A stretch of DNA of 64,000 nucleotides from Actinomycetospora sp. TBRC 11914 (GTDB lineage: Bacteria; Actinomycetota; Actinomycetes; Mycobacteriales; Pseudonocardiaceae): positions 1 through 64,000 of the forward strand of contig NZ_JABBND010000013.1 of the NCBI RefSeq assembly GCF_012933465.1. The letters are read 5' to 3'. The notes beneath the pieces were generated by a model. The model was not told where the DNA came from, made no database searches, and saw only the letters and a program-made list of their open reading frames with translations. The first letter of the stretch is position 1. The number at the start of each line of letters is the position of its first letter. The translations under genes were made by a program, and so were the position numbers. This document shows, piece after piece, positions 50,001 to 58,837 of this stretch.

Positions 50001-50438
50001 CAGCCGTGGTCGGCGACCACGATCGGGAAGGGCGGCCGCGAGGAGCCCACGGCGGCCGCGGTGATCCCGCGGATCGACCCCGAGCGGGCCCGGGCGGCGC
50101 TGACCGACCTGGTCGCGCTGCGCGCCGAGGGCCTGCGCGAACCCCTCCCGCTCTTCGCGAAGGCCTCCGAGCGCTACGTCGCCGACCGCCCGCGCAGAAC
50201 GACCCGGCAGGCCTTCGACGCGGCACGGCGCTCCTGGTCGGCCGACTGGGGCGACGGGCGCGACCCGGCGCACGTCCTGGTGTGGGGCCGGGACCGCCCG
50301 CTCGACGACGTCGCCGGCGCCCCCACCGGCGCCGGGCCCGACGCCGGGGGCGAGTCGACACGGTTCGGGGAGCTCGCGGTGCGGCTGTGGCGCCCGCTGC
50401 GCGAGGCGGAGTCCGGGCGCGAGGAGCACTACCGGTGA
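47094..50438 (+). CDS. recC: Exodeoxyribonuclease V gamma subunit RecC, 1114 aa
   Basis: RecC scaffold of the RecBCD helicase-nuclease. The N-terminal LHVHRAERADRLAEALAEVL and VPTRGVERWLAQRLAHRLG match RecC, and VHSCHGPDRQVEVLREAVLGLL and VVCLLGLDDQVFPRE are the relics of the inactive helicase domains, which bind the 3' strand and recognise chi in E. coli. There are no Walker residues, as expected. GTG 47094 lies after a G-rich stretch (GGGGGGTGGCG). Its stop overlaps the recB GTG by 4 bases, so the order is recC-recB-recD, all translationally coupled. Confidence 0.94.
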   Translation: MTLHVHRAERADRLAEALAEVLAVPPADPFAADVVAVPTRGVERWLAQRLAHRLGAGPGEDGVCARVEFPPPAELVARARGRAEDDPWRPERLVWPLLAVVDECAGEDWCAPLGTYLGLVGDASGTRAGRRFAAARHLARLFDAYGEHRPAMLRAWAAKEDEDGAGGEVPPDLRWQPELWRRLRDRVAVPGPGETLPEHCEVVARGGGDLPGRVSLFGPTRLATAHLEVLEALARTREVHLWLPHPSPALWDAVAGAGPVGSPRRAADPTADAAAHPLLRSLARDARELQLRLPAGATDVHHPAPGHPPTTLLERLQDDLRRDHAPVPTEIPPDESVVVHSCHGPDRQVEVLREAVLGLLADDPTLEPRDVVVMCPDVETFAPLITAAFGAGGSDGSDGTAGHPGHRLAVRLADRALTQVNPLLGVLGTVLDLADARLSASELLDLAESEPVRRRFRFDDDDLERLRTLVARAGVRWGLDREHRASYRLGGVAENTWERGLDRLLVGVAMSGDEQVWLDTALPLDEVDSRDADLVGRLAELVDRVGEVLHPMRGEQPLGTWLDALTLAVDALTATPPSEVWQLTQTRAVLAEVRGAGAGAPDPLLTLHDVRAVLADHLAGRPTRANFRTGTLTVATLLPMRSVPHRVVCLLGLDDQVFPRETATDGDDVLARDPCVGERDAAAEDRQLLLDAVLAATERLVVVHSGADERTNAPRPPAVPIGELLDTLDATATVGGRPAREHVVRHHPLQPFAPRNFSTRAGRPFSFDAAQLAGARALVAGRATPPRFLDGPLPAHPRDGAAPTDVDLADLVRFVEHPVRAFLRQRLSLVARGEEEEPDEALPVDPDGLEVYKIGKRLLADRLAGHDVSACMEAERRRGSLPPGALGVALLRRVGQQAEKIRLAAAPLWETPAHDLTVAAALDDGTTVVGTVPGVRGTTLASVSFARLAAKHRAAAWVQVLALAVAYPDQPWSATTIGKGGREEPTAAAVIPRIDPERARAALTDLVALRAEGLREPLPLFAKASERYVADRPRRTTRQAFDAARRSWSADWGDGRDPAHVLVWGRDRPLDDVAGAPTGAGPDAGGESTRFGELAVRLWRPLREAESGREEHYR

Positions 50439-53400
50439 GCGCCCCGACCGCCGAGGCCGTGACCCCGTTCGACGTCCTCGGCCGCTTGCCGCAGGGCACC
50501 ACCGTGCTGGAGGCCAGTGCGGGGACGGGGAAGACCTACACGATCGCCGCGCTCGCGGCCCGCTACGTGGCGGAGGCGGGGGTGCCGCTCTCCGCGCTCA
50601 TGCTCGTCACCTTCGGCCGCGAGGCCACCCGCGAGCTGCGGGAACGGGTCCGGGAGCGCCTCGTCGCGGTCGAGCGGGCGCTCGCCGCCGACGAGCCGGG
50701 GACCGAGCCGGGCACCGACCCGGTCACCGCGCTCGTCGTCGGGGCCGGGGTGGTCGACGACGCCGAGCGCACCCGCCGTCGTCGTCGCCTCGCGCACGCC
50801 CTGGCGCACTTCGACGAGGCGACCATCGCCACCACCCACCAGTTCTGCCAGGACATGCTCGCGGGACTGGGCGTGGCCGGGGACACCGACGCCGACGCGC
50901 GGTTCGTCGAGCAGATCGACGACGTGGTCGCCGAGGTCGTCGACGACTTCTACGTCCGCGCCTACGCGCCCGACCACGCGCCCGCGCCGCCGTTCGACCG
51001 GACCACCGCGCTCGCGCTCGGGCGGGCCGCCGTCGCCGACCCCACCGCGGTCATCGCCCCGGCGCCCGGCGCCACCACCGGCGAGGCGGACGCGCGGGCC
51101 CGGTTCGCGGCGGCCGTGCGCGACGAGGTCGACCGGCGCAAGCGGACCCGGCGGCTCTACACCTTCGACGACATGCTCACCCGGCTGCACGCGGCGCTCG
51201 TCGACCCCCGGCTCGGCGGGGCCGCCTGCGCCCGGCTCCGGCAGCGCTACCGGGTGGTGCTGGTCGACGAGTTCCAGGACACCGACCCCACGCAGTGGGA
51301 CATCCTGCGCGTGGCCTTCCACGGGCACTCCACCCTCACCGTGATCGGCGACCCCAAGCAGGCGATCTACGCCTTCCGGGGCGCCGACGTCGTCTCCTAC
51401 CTCGCGGCCGCGTCGAGCGCCGGGACGCGGGCGACGCTCGCGACGAACCACCGCAGCGACGCCGGCCTGCTCGCCGCCCTCGACACCGTGTTCGGCGGCG
51501 CCGCGCTCGGCGACGAGCGGATCGTGGTCCACCCGGTCGCCGCCGCGCACGAGGGCCCCCGGCTCGCCGGGGCGCCGGACGCCACGCCGTTCCGGCTGCG
51601 GGTCGTGCCGCGGGCCGGGCTGCGGGCGAACTGGCGCACCGGCCTGCCCGAGATCGGGCCGGCCCGGGCGCGGGTCGCGGCCGACCTCACCGCCGACGTC
51701 ACCGCGCTGCTCGCCTCCCACGCGACGTGGGAGGGCGCGCCGCTCTCGCCGGGGCACCTCGCGGTGCTCGTACGCACCAACGCCCAGGCCGACCTGGTCC
51801 GCGACGCGCTCGCCGGGTCCGGCGTCCCCGCCGTGCTGGGTGGCGCCGCCAGCGTGTTCGCCACCGAGGCCGCCCGGGAGTGGCTGGCGCTGCTGGAGGC
51901 CCTCGAGCAGCCGGGCCGCGTCGTCCGGGTCCGGGCGGCGGCGCTGACCTGCTTCGTCGGGAAGCGGGCGGCCGAGCTCGACGCCGACCCGGACGGTGTG
52001 CTGGCCGAGGTCGGCGAGGACCTGCGCCGGTGGGCCGCGGTCCTGCGCGACCGCGGGGTCGCCGCCATGCTCGAGGCCGTCTCGGCGCGCCACGACCTGG
52101 TCCGCCGGGTGCTCGGCACCCTCGGGGGCGAGCGGCTGCTCACCGACGTGCGCCACGTCGGGCAGGTGCTGCACGCCGAGGCCGCCGAGCACCGGCTGGG
52201 GGTCGTCGCGATCACCGAGTGGCTGCGGCTGCGGATCGTGGAGAGCGAGGCCCGGCGGGGCGAGGCGCGCCCGGAGCGGACCCGGCGCCTGGAGTCCGAC
52301 GACGACGCCGTCCAGATCCTCACCGTGCACAAGTGCAAGGGCCTGGAGTTCCCGGTGGTGTACGTGCCCTTCGGGTGGGACCGCTGGGTCCCCGGCGAGC
52401 CCCGCGAGGTGCTCCACCACGACGCCGCGGGCCGCCGGGTCCGGGCGGTCGGCGGGCCCGGCGACCCGGCGTGGGGCGAGCACACCCGGCTGCAGCGCAT
52501 CGAGGACGACGGCGAGGACCTCCGGCTGCTCTACGTGGCGCTCACCCGCGCGCAGGGCCAGGTCGTGGCGTGGTGGGCCCCGTCGTCGCAGACCGCGCCC
52601 TCGGCGCTCAACCGCGTGCTGCGCGGGCGGGCGGGGCCCGGCGTCGAACCGCACCCCAGCGTGATCCTCACCGACGACACCACCGTGTCCGCGGAGCTCG
52701 CGGCGCTGGCCGGGCCCCACCTCGCCGTCGAGCCGGTCGAGACGCGCACGCCGCTGCCGTACGTGCCGCCCGCCGTCGAGCACGGGGGTCTCGGCGTGGC
52801 CTGCTTCGACCGGGAGCTCGACCTCGCGTGGCGGCGGTCGTCGTACTCCTCGCTGACCGCCGACGCCCATGCCCACGGCGTGCCGTCCGGGCTGCCGGGC
52901 CTGCCCGACCCGGCCACGTCGGAGCCCGAGGAGGCGACGGTCACCGACGAGGCCGACCTCGAGGTCGACCCGGCCGACACCACCGCCCTGCCCTCCCCGA
53001 TGGCCGACCTCCCGCTCGGGCCGGCCTTCGGGGTGCTGGTGCACTCCGTGCTTGAGACCGTCGACACCGCGTCGGCCGACCTCGGCGCGGCCCTCACCGA
53101 GGCCGCCGCCGAGCACCTGGCCCGCCGCCCGCTCGCGGGGGTGACCGCGGTCGAGCTCGCGGCCGCGCTGGAGCCGGTGGTGCGGACCCCGGTCGAGCGG
53201 GACGGCTGGGCCTACGCCGACATCGCCCCGGGCGACCGGCTCGCCGAGCTCGACTTCGAGCTCCCCCTGGCGGGCGGCGACCGGCCGGGGTCGCGGGAGA
53301 CGGTGACGCTCGGGCGGGCGGCGGCGCTGCTGCGCGACCACCTGCCGCCCGACGACCCGCTGGCCGGCTACCCCGAGGTGCTGGAGACCCTGGCCGGGCA

Positions 53401-53827
53401 GGTCCTGCGCGGCTACCTCACCGGCAGCATCGACGCCGTCCTGCGCACCCCGGACGGCCGGTTCGTCATCGTCGACCACAAGACCAACTGGCTCGGGCCG
53501 GCCCCCGTGGAGGGTGCCGGCGGGGCGGGCGACGCCCTGACCAGCGCGCACTACGGCCCGGCACAGATGACCACCGCGATGATCCGGGCGCACTACCCGC
53601 TGCAGGCGCTGCTCTACGGGGTCGCGCTGCACCGGTTCCTGCGCTGGCGGCTCCCGTCGTACCGCCCGGACCGCCACCTCGGCGGCGTCGCCTACCTGTT
53701 CCTGCGCGGGATGTGCGGGCCGGACACGCCCGTCCTCGACGGCACCACCTGCGGGGTCTTCCGGTGGTCCCCGCCGCCCGCGCTCACCGTCGCCCTGTCC
53801 GATCTCCTCGCCGGGGGGCCCGCGTGA
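50435..53827 (+). CDS. recB: Exodeoxyribonuclease V beta subunit RecB, 1130 aa
   Basis: SF1 helicase plus nuclease. Walker A ASAGTGKT is near residue 29, motif II VLVDEFQDTDPTQWD near 270, GDPKQAIYAFRGAD follows, and VLTVHKCKGLEFPVV (as ILTVHKCKGLEF) and LYVALTRAQ are the late helicase motifs. The C-terminal nuclease keeps GSIDAVL and VDHKTNW with the metal-binding Asp and Lys, and QALLYGVAL further on. It unwinds from double-strand ends and degrades DNA until regulated by chi-like sites. GTG 50435 overlaps the recC stop, and the gene ends by overlap with recD. Confidence 0.95.
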   Translation: MSAPTAEAVTPFDVLGRLPQGTTVLEASAGTGKTYTIAALAARYVAEAGVPLSALMLVTFGREATRELRERVRERLVAVERALAADEPGTEPGTDPVTALVVGAGVVDDAERTRRRRRLAHALAHFDEATIATTHQFCQDMLAGLGVAGDTDADARFVEQIDDVVAEVVDDFYVRAYAPDHAPAPPFDRTTALALGRAAVADPTAVIAPAPGATTGEADARARFAAAVRDEVDRRKRTRRLYTFDDMLTRLHAALVDPRLGGAACARLRQRYRVVLVDEFQDTDPTQWDILRVAFHGHSTLTVIGDPKQAIYAFRGADVVSYLAAASSAGTRATLATNHRSDAGLLAALDTVFGGAALGDERIVVHPVAAAHEGPRLAGAPDATPFRLRVVPRAGLRANWRTGLPEIGPARARVAADLTADVTALLASHATWEGAPLSPGHLAVLVRTNAQADLVRDALAGSGVPAVLGGAASVFATEAAREWLALLEALEQPGRVVRVRAAALTCFVGKRAAELDADPDGVLAEVGEDLRRWAAVLRDRGVAAMLEAVSARHDLVRRVLGTLGGERLLTDVRHVGQVLHAEAAEHRLGVVAITEWLRLRIVESEARRGEARPERTRRLESDDDAVQILTVHKCKGLEFPVVYVPFGWDRWVPGEPREVLHHDAAGRRVRAVGGPGDPAWGEHTRLQRIEDDGEDLRLLYVALTRAQGQVVAWWAPSSQTAPSALNRVLRGRAGPGVEPHPSVILTDDTTVSAELAALAGPHLAVEPVETRTPLPYVPPAVEHGGLGVACFDRELDLAWRRSSYSSLTADAHAHGVPSGLPGLPDPATSEPEEATVTDEADLEVDPADTTALPSPMADLPLGPAFGVLVHSVLETVDTASADLGAALTEAAAEHLARRPLAGVTAVELAAALEPVVRTPVERDGWAYADIAPGDRLAELDFELPLAGGDRPGSRETVTLGRAAALLRDHLPPDDPLAGYPEVLETLAGQVLRGYLTGSIDAVLRTPDGRFVIVDHKTNWLGPAPVEGAGGAGDALTSAHYGPAQMTTAMIRAHYPLQALLYGVALHRFLRWRLPSYRPDRHLGGVAYLFLRGMCGPDTPVLDGTTCGVFRWSPPPALTVALSDLLAGGPA

Positions 53828-55734
53828 CGATCCTCGACCCGACCACCCGCGCGGCCCTGGCCGCCGAGGACGGCCTCCGGCTGGCCGTGCGCGCCACCGG
53901 CCTGCTCGCGACCTTCGGCGCCCGCGGGGTGCTCGCCCCGTCCGACGTCGCGGTCGCCCGCCGGCTCGGGCGCCTCGGCGGCGAGACCGACGAGGAGGTC
54001 CTGCTCGCGGCGGCGCTCACGGTGCGGGCGCTGCGCTCCGGGTCGGTGTGCCTGGAGCTCGCCGACGTCGACCGCCGCGTCCTCGGCGAGGACGACGCGC
54101 TCGTCCCGACCGACGACCTCCCCTGGCCCGAGCCGGCCGGGTGGGCGGCGGCCCTGGCGGCGAGCCCGTTGACCGCGCCGGGCGGCCCGCTGCGCCTCGA
54201 CGACGGCCTGCTCTGGCTCGACCGGTACCGGCGTCAGGAGGACCAGGTCCGCGACGACCTCACGGCCCGGTCGGTGGCGGCGCCGCCGTCGGTCGACCCC
54301 GCACGGCTGCGGGCCGCCCTGGACCGGCTGTTCGGCGACGTCGGGGCGGACGACCACCAGCGCCTGGCCTGCGCGGTCGCGACGCTGCGGTGGACCGCGG
54401 TCGTCGCCGGCGGCCCCGGCACCGGGAAGACGACGACGGTGGCCCGCCTGCTCGCCGTGCTGCGCGACCAGGACCCCGGGCTGCGGATCGCCCTCGCGGC
54501 CCCCACCGGCAAGGCCGCCGCCCGGCTCGGCGAGGCCATCGGCGAGGAACGGCTGCCCGACGCCGACCGGGCGCGGGTGGGTACGCCCGAGGCCTCCACG
54601 ATCCACCGCCTGCTCGGCCCGCGCGCGGACACGTCGTCCCGGTTCCGGCACGACCGGCACCGCCGGCTCCCGCACGACGTCGTCGTGGTGGACGAGACCT
54701 CGATGGTGTCGCTGACCCTGATGGCGCGGCTGCTCGAGGCGGTGCGCGACGACGCCCGCGTGGTGTTCGTGGGCGACCCGGACCAGCTGGCCTCGGTGGA
54801 GGCCGGTGCCGTGCTGGGCGACCTGGTGTCGGCACCCGACCTGGCCGGCGCCGCGGCGCGCGACGACGTCCTCGGCGCGGCCCTCGACGCCGCGGGCTGC
54901 ACGTCCCGGCCCGCGGCCAACGGCGTCGTGCGGCTCGACCGCAACTACCGCAACAACGCCGACATCGCCGCCCTCGCCGCGGCCATCCGGGCCGGGGACG
55001 CCGACGCCGCCCTCGAGCGGCTGCGTGGTGCGGCCTCGCTGGAGTTCGTGGAGTACGACGACGCCGCGGCGCTCACCGAGCGGGAGCCGGCCGGTCTGGA
55101 GGGGCTGCGCGAGGAGGTCGTCAGCGGCGCGCGGGAGGTCGCGGCGGCCGCCCGGACCGGCGACGCGGACACCGCGCTCGAGCAGGCCGAGGAGCACCGA
55201 CTGCTGTGCGCGCACCGGCGCGGCCCCTACGGCGTGTCGCGGTGGGCCGCGCAGGTGGAGCGGTGGCTGGACCGGGCGGACGAGGACGGCGACGTGCTGG
55301 TCGACCCCGACCGCGCGGCCGGCGCCGAGTGGTGGCCGGGTCGTCCGCTGCTCGTCACCGCCAACGACTACGACCTGGGGCTCTACAACGGCGACACCGG
55401 CGTCGTCGTCGAGCTCCCCACGCCCGGAGGCGGCACCCGGCCCGTCGCGGTGTTCAGCCGGGGCGGGACGCCGCTGCAGCGCTCGCCCGCCCTGCTGTCC
55501 GGGGTCCAGACGGTGCACGCGATGACGGTCCACCGCGCGCAGGGAAGCCAGTACGCCCGGGTTAGCGTGCTGCTCCCGCCGCCGGAGTCGCCGCTGCTGA
55601 CCCGGGAGCTGCTCTACACCGCGGTGACCCGGGCCCGGACTGGGGTGCGCGTGGTGGGGTCCGCCGAGGCGGTCCGGGCGGCGGTGGAGCGTCCGGTCAG
55701 CCGTGCCTCGGGGTTCGCGCGCCGGGTGCCGTGA
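53824..55734 (+). CDS. recD: Exodeoxyribonuclease V alpha subunit RecD, 636 aa
   Basis: 5'-3' SF1B helicase of RecBCD. The N-terminal part (about 170 residues) is the domain that docks on RecC. Then come Walker A GGPGTGKTTT (about residue 198), VVVDETSMVSL (Walker B), VFVGDPDQLASVEAGAVLGD, the RNYRNN block and the C-terminal AMTVHRAQGSQYARV and LYTAVTRAR. The length is typical. GTG 53824 overlaps the recB stop. No recombination gene follows; a small membrane protein gene comes after 68 bases. Confidence 0.94.
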   Translation: MTILDPTTRAALAAEDGLRLAVRATGLLATFGARGVLAPSDVAVARRLGRLGGETDEEVLLAAALTVRALRSGSVCLELADVDRRVLGEDDALVPTDDLPWPEPAGWAAALAASPLTAPGGPLRLDDGLLWLDRYRRQEDQVRDDLTARSVAAPPSVDPARLRAALDRLFGDVGADDHQRLACAVATLRWTAVVAGGPGTGKTTTVARLLAVLRDQDPGLRIALAAPTGKAAARLGEAIGEERLPDADRARVGTPEASTIHRLLGPRADTSSRFRHDRHRRLPHDVVVVDETSMVSLTLMARLLEAVRDDARVVFVGDPDQLASVEAGAVLGDLVSAPDLAGAAARDDVLGAALDAAGCTSRPAANGVVRLDRNYRNNADIAALAAAIRAGDADAALERLRGAASLEFVEYDDAAALTEREPAGLEGLREEVVSGAREVAAAARTGDADTALEQAEEHRLLCAHRRGPYGVSRWAAQVERWLDRADEDGDVLVDPDRAAGAEWWPGRPLLVTANDYDLGLYNGDTGVVVELPTPGGGTRPVAVFSRGGTPLQRSPALLSGVQTVHAMTVHRAQGSQYARVSVLLPPPESPLLTRELLYTAVTRARTGVRVVGSAEAVRAAVERPVSRASGFARRVP

Positions 55735-55802
55735 CGCCGGGGGAGGTGACGTTCGGCGGGGGGCGGTGACTGTCGGGGGGCGCGTCGGGTATCTATCCAG
55801 CC

Positions 55803-56096
55803 ATGGACCCCTCCCAGGCCCGCAACCCGTCGGCGCTGCCGGACAGCTCGCCCGAGAAGCAGAGCGAGCTGAAGCTCAACGCCGGGATCGGCATCATCGG
55901 CACGATCCTGTCGCTGTTCGTCACGGTCGTCTTCATCGCGGTGATCGACGAGCTCGTGCTCGGCATCGTCTTCGCGGTGGTGACCATCGTGTCGGCGGCG
56001 ATCACGCTGTACGTGCTCGGGCGCAAGCGCCGGGGTGCGGCCGCGGCGGCGCGGTCCGACTCCGCGACGTCGTCCGGGACCGCCGCGGCCCACTAG
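55803..56096 (+). CDS. Small two-span membrane protein, 97 aa
   Basis: Function unknown. A hydrophilic N-terminus of about 25 residues with a Pro/Ser/Glu stretch is followed by two adjacent membrane segments (GIGIIGTILSLFVTVVFIAVI and LGIVFAVVTIVSAAITLYVLG, described by their borders at about 28-48 and 52-72) and a basic, Ala/Ser-rich cytoplasmic tail (RKRRG). Such small hairpin membrane proteins are common in actinomycetes. ATG 55803 is clear but without a strong ribosome site. Its TAG stop at 56094-56096 is the first triplet of the second 72-bp palindromic element. Confidence 0.7.
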   Translation: MDPSQARNPSALPDSSPEKQSELKLNAGIGIIGTILSLFVTVVFIAVIDELVLGIVFAVVTIVSAAITLYVLGRKRRGAAAAARSDSATSSGTAAAH

Positions 56097-56166
56097 GTGG
56101 CCTGCGGCCTCGTGAGCACAAAATGTCGGTATAGCGACACTTAGTGCTCACGGGGCGTCAGCCACC
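56096..56166. repeat. 72-bp-type palindromic dispersed element, copy 2
   Basis: Core 56112-56151: arms GTGAGCACAAAATGTCG and its partner pair at 15 of 17 positions around GTATAG. Flanking hairpins are GGCC(TGC)GGCC at 56099-56109 and GGC(GTCA)GCC at 56154-56163, within GGTG...CACC ends. It begins at the last base of the upstream stop and covers the stop of the converging pentapeptide gene. Confidence 0.88.
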
Positions 56167-56907
56167 TGGCCCGACGACCAGCCCCAGCGCCCGGCACACG
56201 TCGGCGGCCTGCGACTCGCTGACGACGGCGCCCCGCAGCGTGCGCGGGGCGTCCTCGGTGAGCTCGCCGAGGTCGGCGCCGCGCAGGTCCGCGCCGGTCA
56301 GGCGGGTGTGGGCGAGGTCGACGTCGCGCAGCGTGCACCCCACGAGCGTGGCGTCGCGCAGGTCGGCGCCCCGCAGGTCGGCCTCCGAGAGGTCCAGCCC
56401 CCGCAGCACCACGCCGCGCCAGACCACGTCCTGCAGGTTCGCGAGCCCGAGGTTCGACCCGTCGAGGCGGTAGGTGACGGCGAGCCCGCGCACCCCCGAC
56501 AGGTCGGCGCCGATCATGCGGCAGTCGGTGAACCGGGTCTCGGTGAGCAGCGAGCCGGTGAGGCGGAGCCGCGAGAGGTCGGTGGCCTCGAAGACGGCGT
56601 CGGTCAGATCGGCGTCGACCACGATCGCGCCGGCCAGCGAGCCACCGCGCACGCGGGCCCGGTCGAGGGTCGTGCCGCGCAGGTCGGCGCCGGGGAAGTG
56701 GCACCCCTCGAGGGTGAGGCCGGTGAGGTCGGCGCCGTGCAGGTCCGGCTCGTCAGCGGTGCAGCGCCGCAGGACGGGGTCGCGTCGCCCGTCGAGCAGG
56801 ACACGCAGGTCGAGGCCGGACAGGTCCGCGTCCTCGACCGGCTCGCCCGCCGCCAGCAGGGCCGCGACCTCCTCGGCGCCCGGCTGCGTCGCTGTCACGG
56901 CGTCCAC
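56158..56907 (-). CDS. Pentapeptide repeat protein, 249 aa
   Basis: From about residue 26 the protein is a series of A(D/N)LxG-type pentapeptides (ADLSGLDLR, ADLTGLTLEG, ADLRGTTLD, ADLTDAVFEATDL, ADLRGADLRDATL), which fold as a right-handed quadrilateral beta helix. The short N-terminal 25 residues and the C-terminal segment VVSESQAADVCRALGLVVG, which is common at the end of actinobacterial members, complete it. Some relatives mimic DNA and protect gyrase, but nothing here shows that role. GTG 56907 opens the frame. The upstream region (minus strand) carries two copies of a 47-bp palindromic repeat. Confidence 0.88.
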   Translation of the reverse strand: MDAVTATQPGAEEVAALLAAGEPVEDADLSGLDLRVLLDGRRDPVLRRCTADEPDLHGADLTGLTLEGCHFPGADLRGTTLDRARVRGGSLAGAIVVDADLTDAVFEATDLSRLRLTGSLLTETRFTDCRMIGADLSGVRGLAVTYRLDGSNLGLANLQDVVWRGVVLRGLDLSEADLRGADLRDATLVGCTLRDVDLAHTRLTGADLRGADLGELTEDAPRTLRGAVVSESQAADVCRALGLVVGPGG

Positions 56908-56936
56908 CCTGGCACCGGCGGGCCCGGGCCGTTCCG

Positions 56937-56983
56937 GCGAGGGGAACCCGCGGTCGCTCTAGCCGACCGAGGGGTCCCCTCAC
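56937..56983. repeat. 47-bp palindrome-ended repeat, copy 1
   Basis: GCGAGGGGA at the left end and TCCCCTCAC at the right form inverted ends, 8 of 9 bases paired. Inside, CGGTCG(ctctagc)CGACCG is a second inverted repeat. Identical to copy 2 except for a few bases. Confidence 0.88.
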
Positions 56984-57010
56984 TCGACACGGGGCCGGCC
57001 CGGTGTTCCG

Positions 57011-57057
57011 GCGAGGGGAACCCGCGGTCGCTCTAGCCGACCGAAGGGTCCCCTCGC
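57011..57057. repeat. 47-bp palindrome-ended repeat, copy 2
   Basis: Starts 74 bases after copy 1 in direct orientation. The ends GCGAGGGGA and TCCCCTCGC are perfect 9-base inverted repeats, and the inner CGGTCG...CGACCG is preserved. The homology extends six bases to the left (GTTCCG). It lies 17 bases after the carboxylesterase stop (minus strand), where it may act as a terminator. Confidence 0.9.
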
Positions 57058-57073
57058 GCGGAACGCGGCGCCC

Positions 57074-58639
57074 TCAGCGGTAGCCGCGGAACCCCTGCCA
57101 GGCCAGCCGCCGATCCCGGCGCGGGTCGCTCTCGATGCGGTCGTCCACGTCGAAGATCCGCGTCAGCCGGTCCTCCGCGGTGTAGCGCGGCCAGAACCCG
57201 GCGGGCTCGCCGTCGTGGGCGAACGTCGTCCACGCGCGCTGCATCCGCCGCGAGGCGTCGCGCAGGGCCCGGCGCCCGCCGAGCGCCGTCAGCACCCGGC
57301 CGACGCGGGAGTCGGCCAGCCCGAACACGGTGTAGAGCTCCGTCCCGTGCGTGGCGCGCAGGCCGAGCAGCCGCAGCAGGCGCGGCGCCAGGTCGAAGCG
57401 GTAGGCGTGCACCGGGTGCCCCGCCGCCGCGTGCGACTCCATGACCCGCACCGACGGGTACCAGAACAGGTAGTCCCCGCCGAGGTCCTTACGGTGGCGG
57501 GTGCCCCGGTAGGCGGCGAGGACCTGCTCGCTGAGCTCGGGCTGCGTCGCGGCGAAGAGGGCGTCGGCGCGCTCGTCGGAGACCAGCAGGTCGAGCCGGA
57601 GCCCGGGGAGCTCGAACAGCCGGCCCTCGGTGTCGTTGGTGCCGATGATCAACGGGACGGGGTGGCTGCGGCCGGCCTCGAAGGCGTCGAGGGGGGCCTC
57701 CGGGAGCAGGTCGCCGTCCACGGTGGGCCCGGTGACGAGCACGCCCGGCGTGTCGTCCGCGGCGTGGCGCATCCGCCGGGACGCGGCGACGAGGTCCTCG
57801 GTCGAGGCGGCGTCGAGCAGCCGCGCCGCGGTCGTGGCGGGCAACGGCTCCCGACCCGTGCCGGGCACCGGGATGCCGTGGAGCCCCGCCAGCTCCCGCA
57901 GGTACTGCCGGGCCCAGCCGCCCGCGCGCTCGGCGGACCACGCGACCCCGGGCGCGGAGCTCTCGGCGATCGCGCGGTGGAAGAGCCCGCGGGCGGCGGG
58001 CACGGTCATCAGCGCGGTCACCGAGATCGCGCCGGCGGACTCACCGAAGATCGTGACGTTGTCCGGGTCACCGCCGAACGCCGCGATGTTGTCGCGCACC
58101 CAGCGCAGTGCCGCGAGCTGGTCGCGCAGCCCCAGGTTGCCGTCCATCGGCCGCTCGGGCGTCGAGAACGACGAGAAGTCCAGGTAGCCCAGCGCGCCGA
58201 GCCGGTAGTTGACGCTGACGTAGACGACGTCGCCGGAGCGGACCAGGCCGTAGCCGCGGTAGGTGGGCGCCGACGCGGCCCCGAGGACGAACGCGCCGCC
58301 GTAGAACCACACCATCACCGGGCGCGGACGGTCCGACGGCTCGGCGGGCGCGACGACGTTGAGGGTGAGGCAGTCCTCGTCCATCGGGGTGTGCTTGCCG
58401 GCGCCGATGAACTCGCCGATCCGCTCCTGCGGGGGCACCGGCCCGAACTCCACGGCGTCCCGGACGCCCTCCCACGGCTCCGGCGGCTCCGGCGCCCGGA
58501 GGCGGCGGGGCCCCACCGGCGGGGCGGCGTACCGGATCCCCCGCCAGGTGTTCACCCCGCGCTGTGTGCGACCGCGTACGACGCCGGCCGTGGTCTTGAC
58601 CTCCGTGCCCGCGAGGGCGTCCGTTCGGCTCCCGTTCAC
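57074..58639 (-). CDS. Type B carboxylesterase, 521 aa
   Basis: Carboxylesterase/lipase of the type B alpha/beta-hydrolase family. Recognisable blocks are VNTWRGIRYAAPPVGPRRL, EDCLTLNV, VWFYGGAF as the oxyanion hole, the nucleophile FGESAGA, LIIGTNDTEG and HGTELYTVFG with the catalytic His. No signal peptide is seen, so it is cytosolic. It hydrolyses esters of unknown type; para-nitrobenzyl esterases belong here. GTG 58639 has GGAG only a few bases upstream, so the start could be a few codons off. The gap to the divergent gene at 58838 is AT-richer and probably carries both promoters. Confidence 0.92.
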   Translation of the reverse strand: MNGSRTDALAGTEVKTTAGVVRGRTQRGVNTWRGIRYAAPPVGPRRLRAPEPPEPWEGVRDAVEFGPVPPQERIGEFIGAGKHTPMDEDCLTLNVVAPAEPSDRPRPVMVWFYGGAFVLGAASAPTYRGYGLVRSGDVVYVSVNYRLGALGYLDFSSFSTPERPMDGNLGLRDQLAALRWVRDNIAAFGGDPDNVTIFGESAGAISVTALMTVPAARGLFHRAIAESSAPGVAWSAERAGGWARQYLRELAGLHGIPVPGTGREPLPATTAARLLDAASTEDLVAASRRMRHAADDTPGVLVTGPTVDGDLLPEAPLDAFEAGRSHPVPLIIGTNDTEGRLFELPGLRLDLLVSDERADALFAATQPELSEQVLAAYRGTRHRKDLGGDYLFWYPSVRVMESHAAAGHPVHAYRFDLAPRLLRLLGLRATHGTELYTVFGLADSRVGRVLTALGGRRALRDASRRMQRAWTTFAHDGEPAGFWPRYTAEDRLTRIFDVDDRIESDPRRDRRLAWQGFRGYR

Positions 58640-58837
58640 CTCTCCACTCTGCGCCGGGCAGGCGGCACCCGTCCGGCCCGTGTGGTGCTCCTGACGACCA
58701 TCGGGTGACTGGACACCGGATCGGCCGCGACGCGGTTCCCTGCCTGGCCGTACGCGAGAACACGAAGAGTGACACCATCGAGTAGAAAGCGCCCGATCAG
58801 TGAGGCGTGTCGCCTTGTCGGCCCAGAGAATCGCGGA

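Noticed and set aside
47046-53677. Two very long minus-strand frames opposite recC and recB
   Set aside because: They are antisense shadows of high-GC genes; recC and recB carry all family motifs and overlap each other as an operon.
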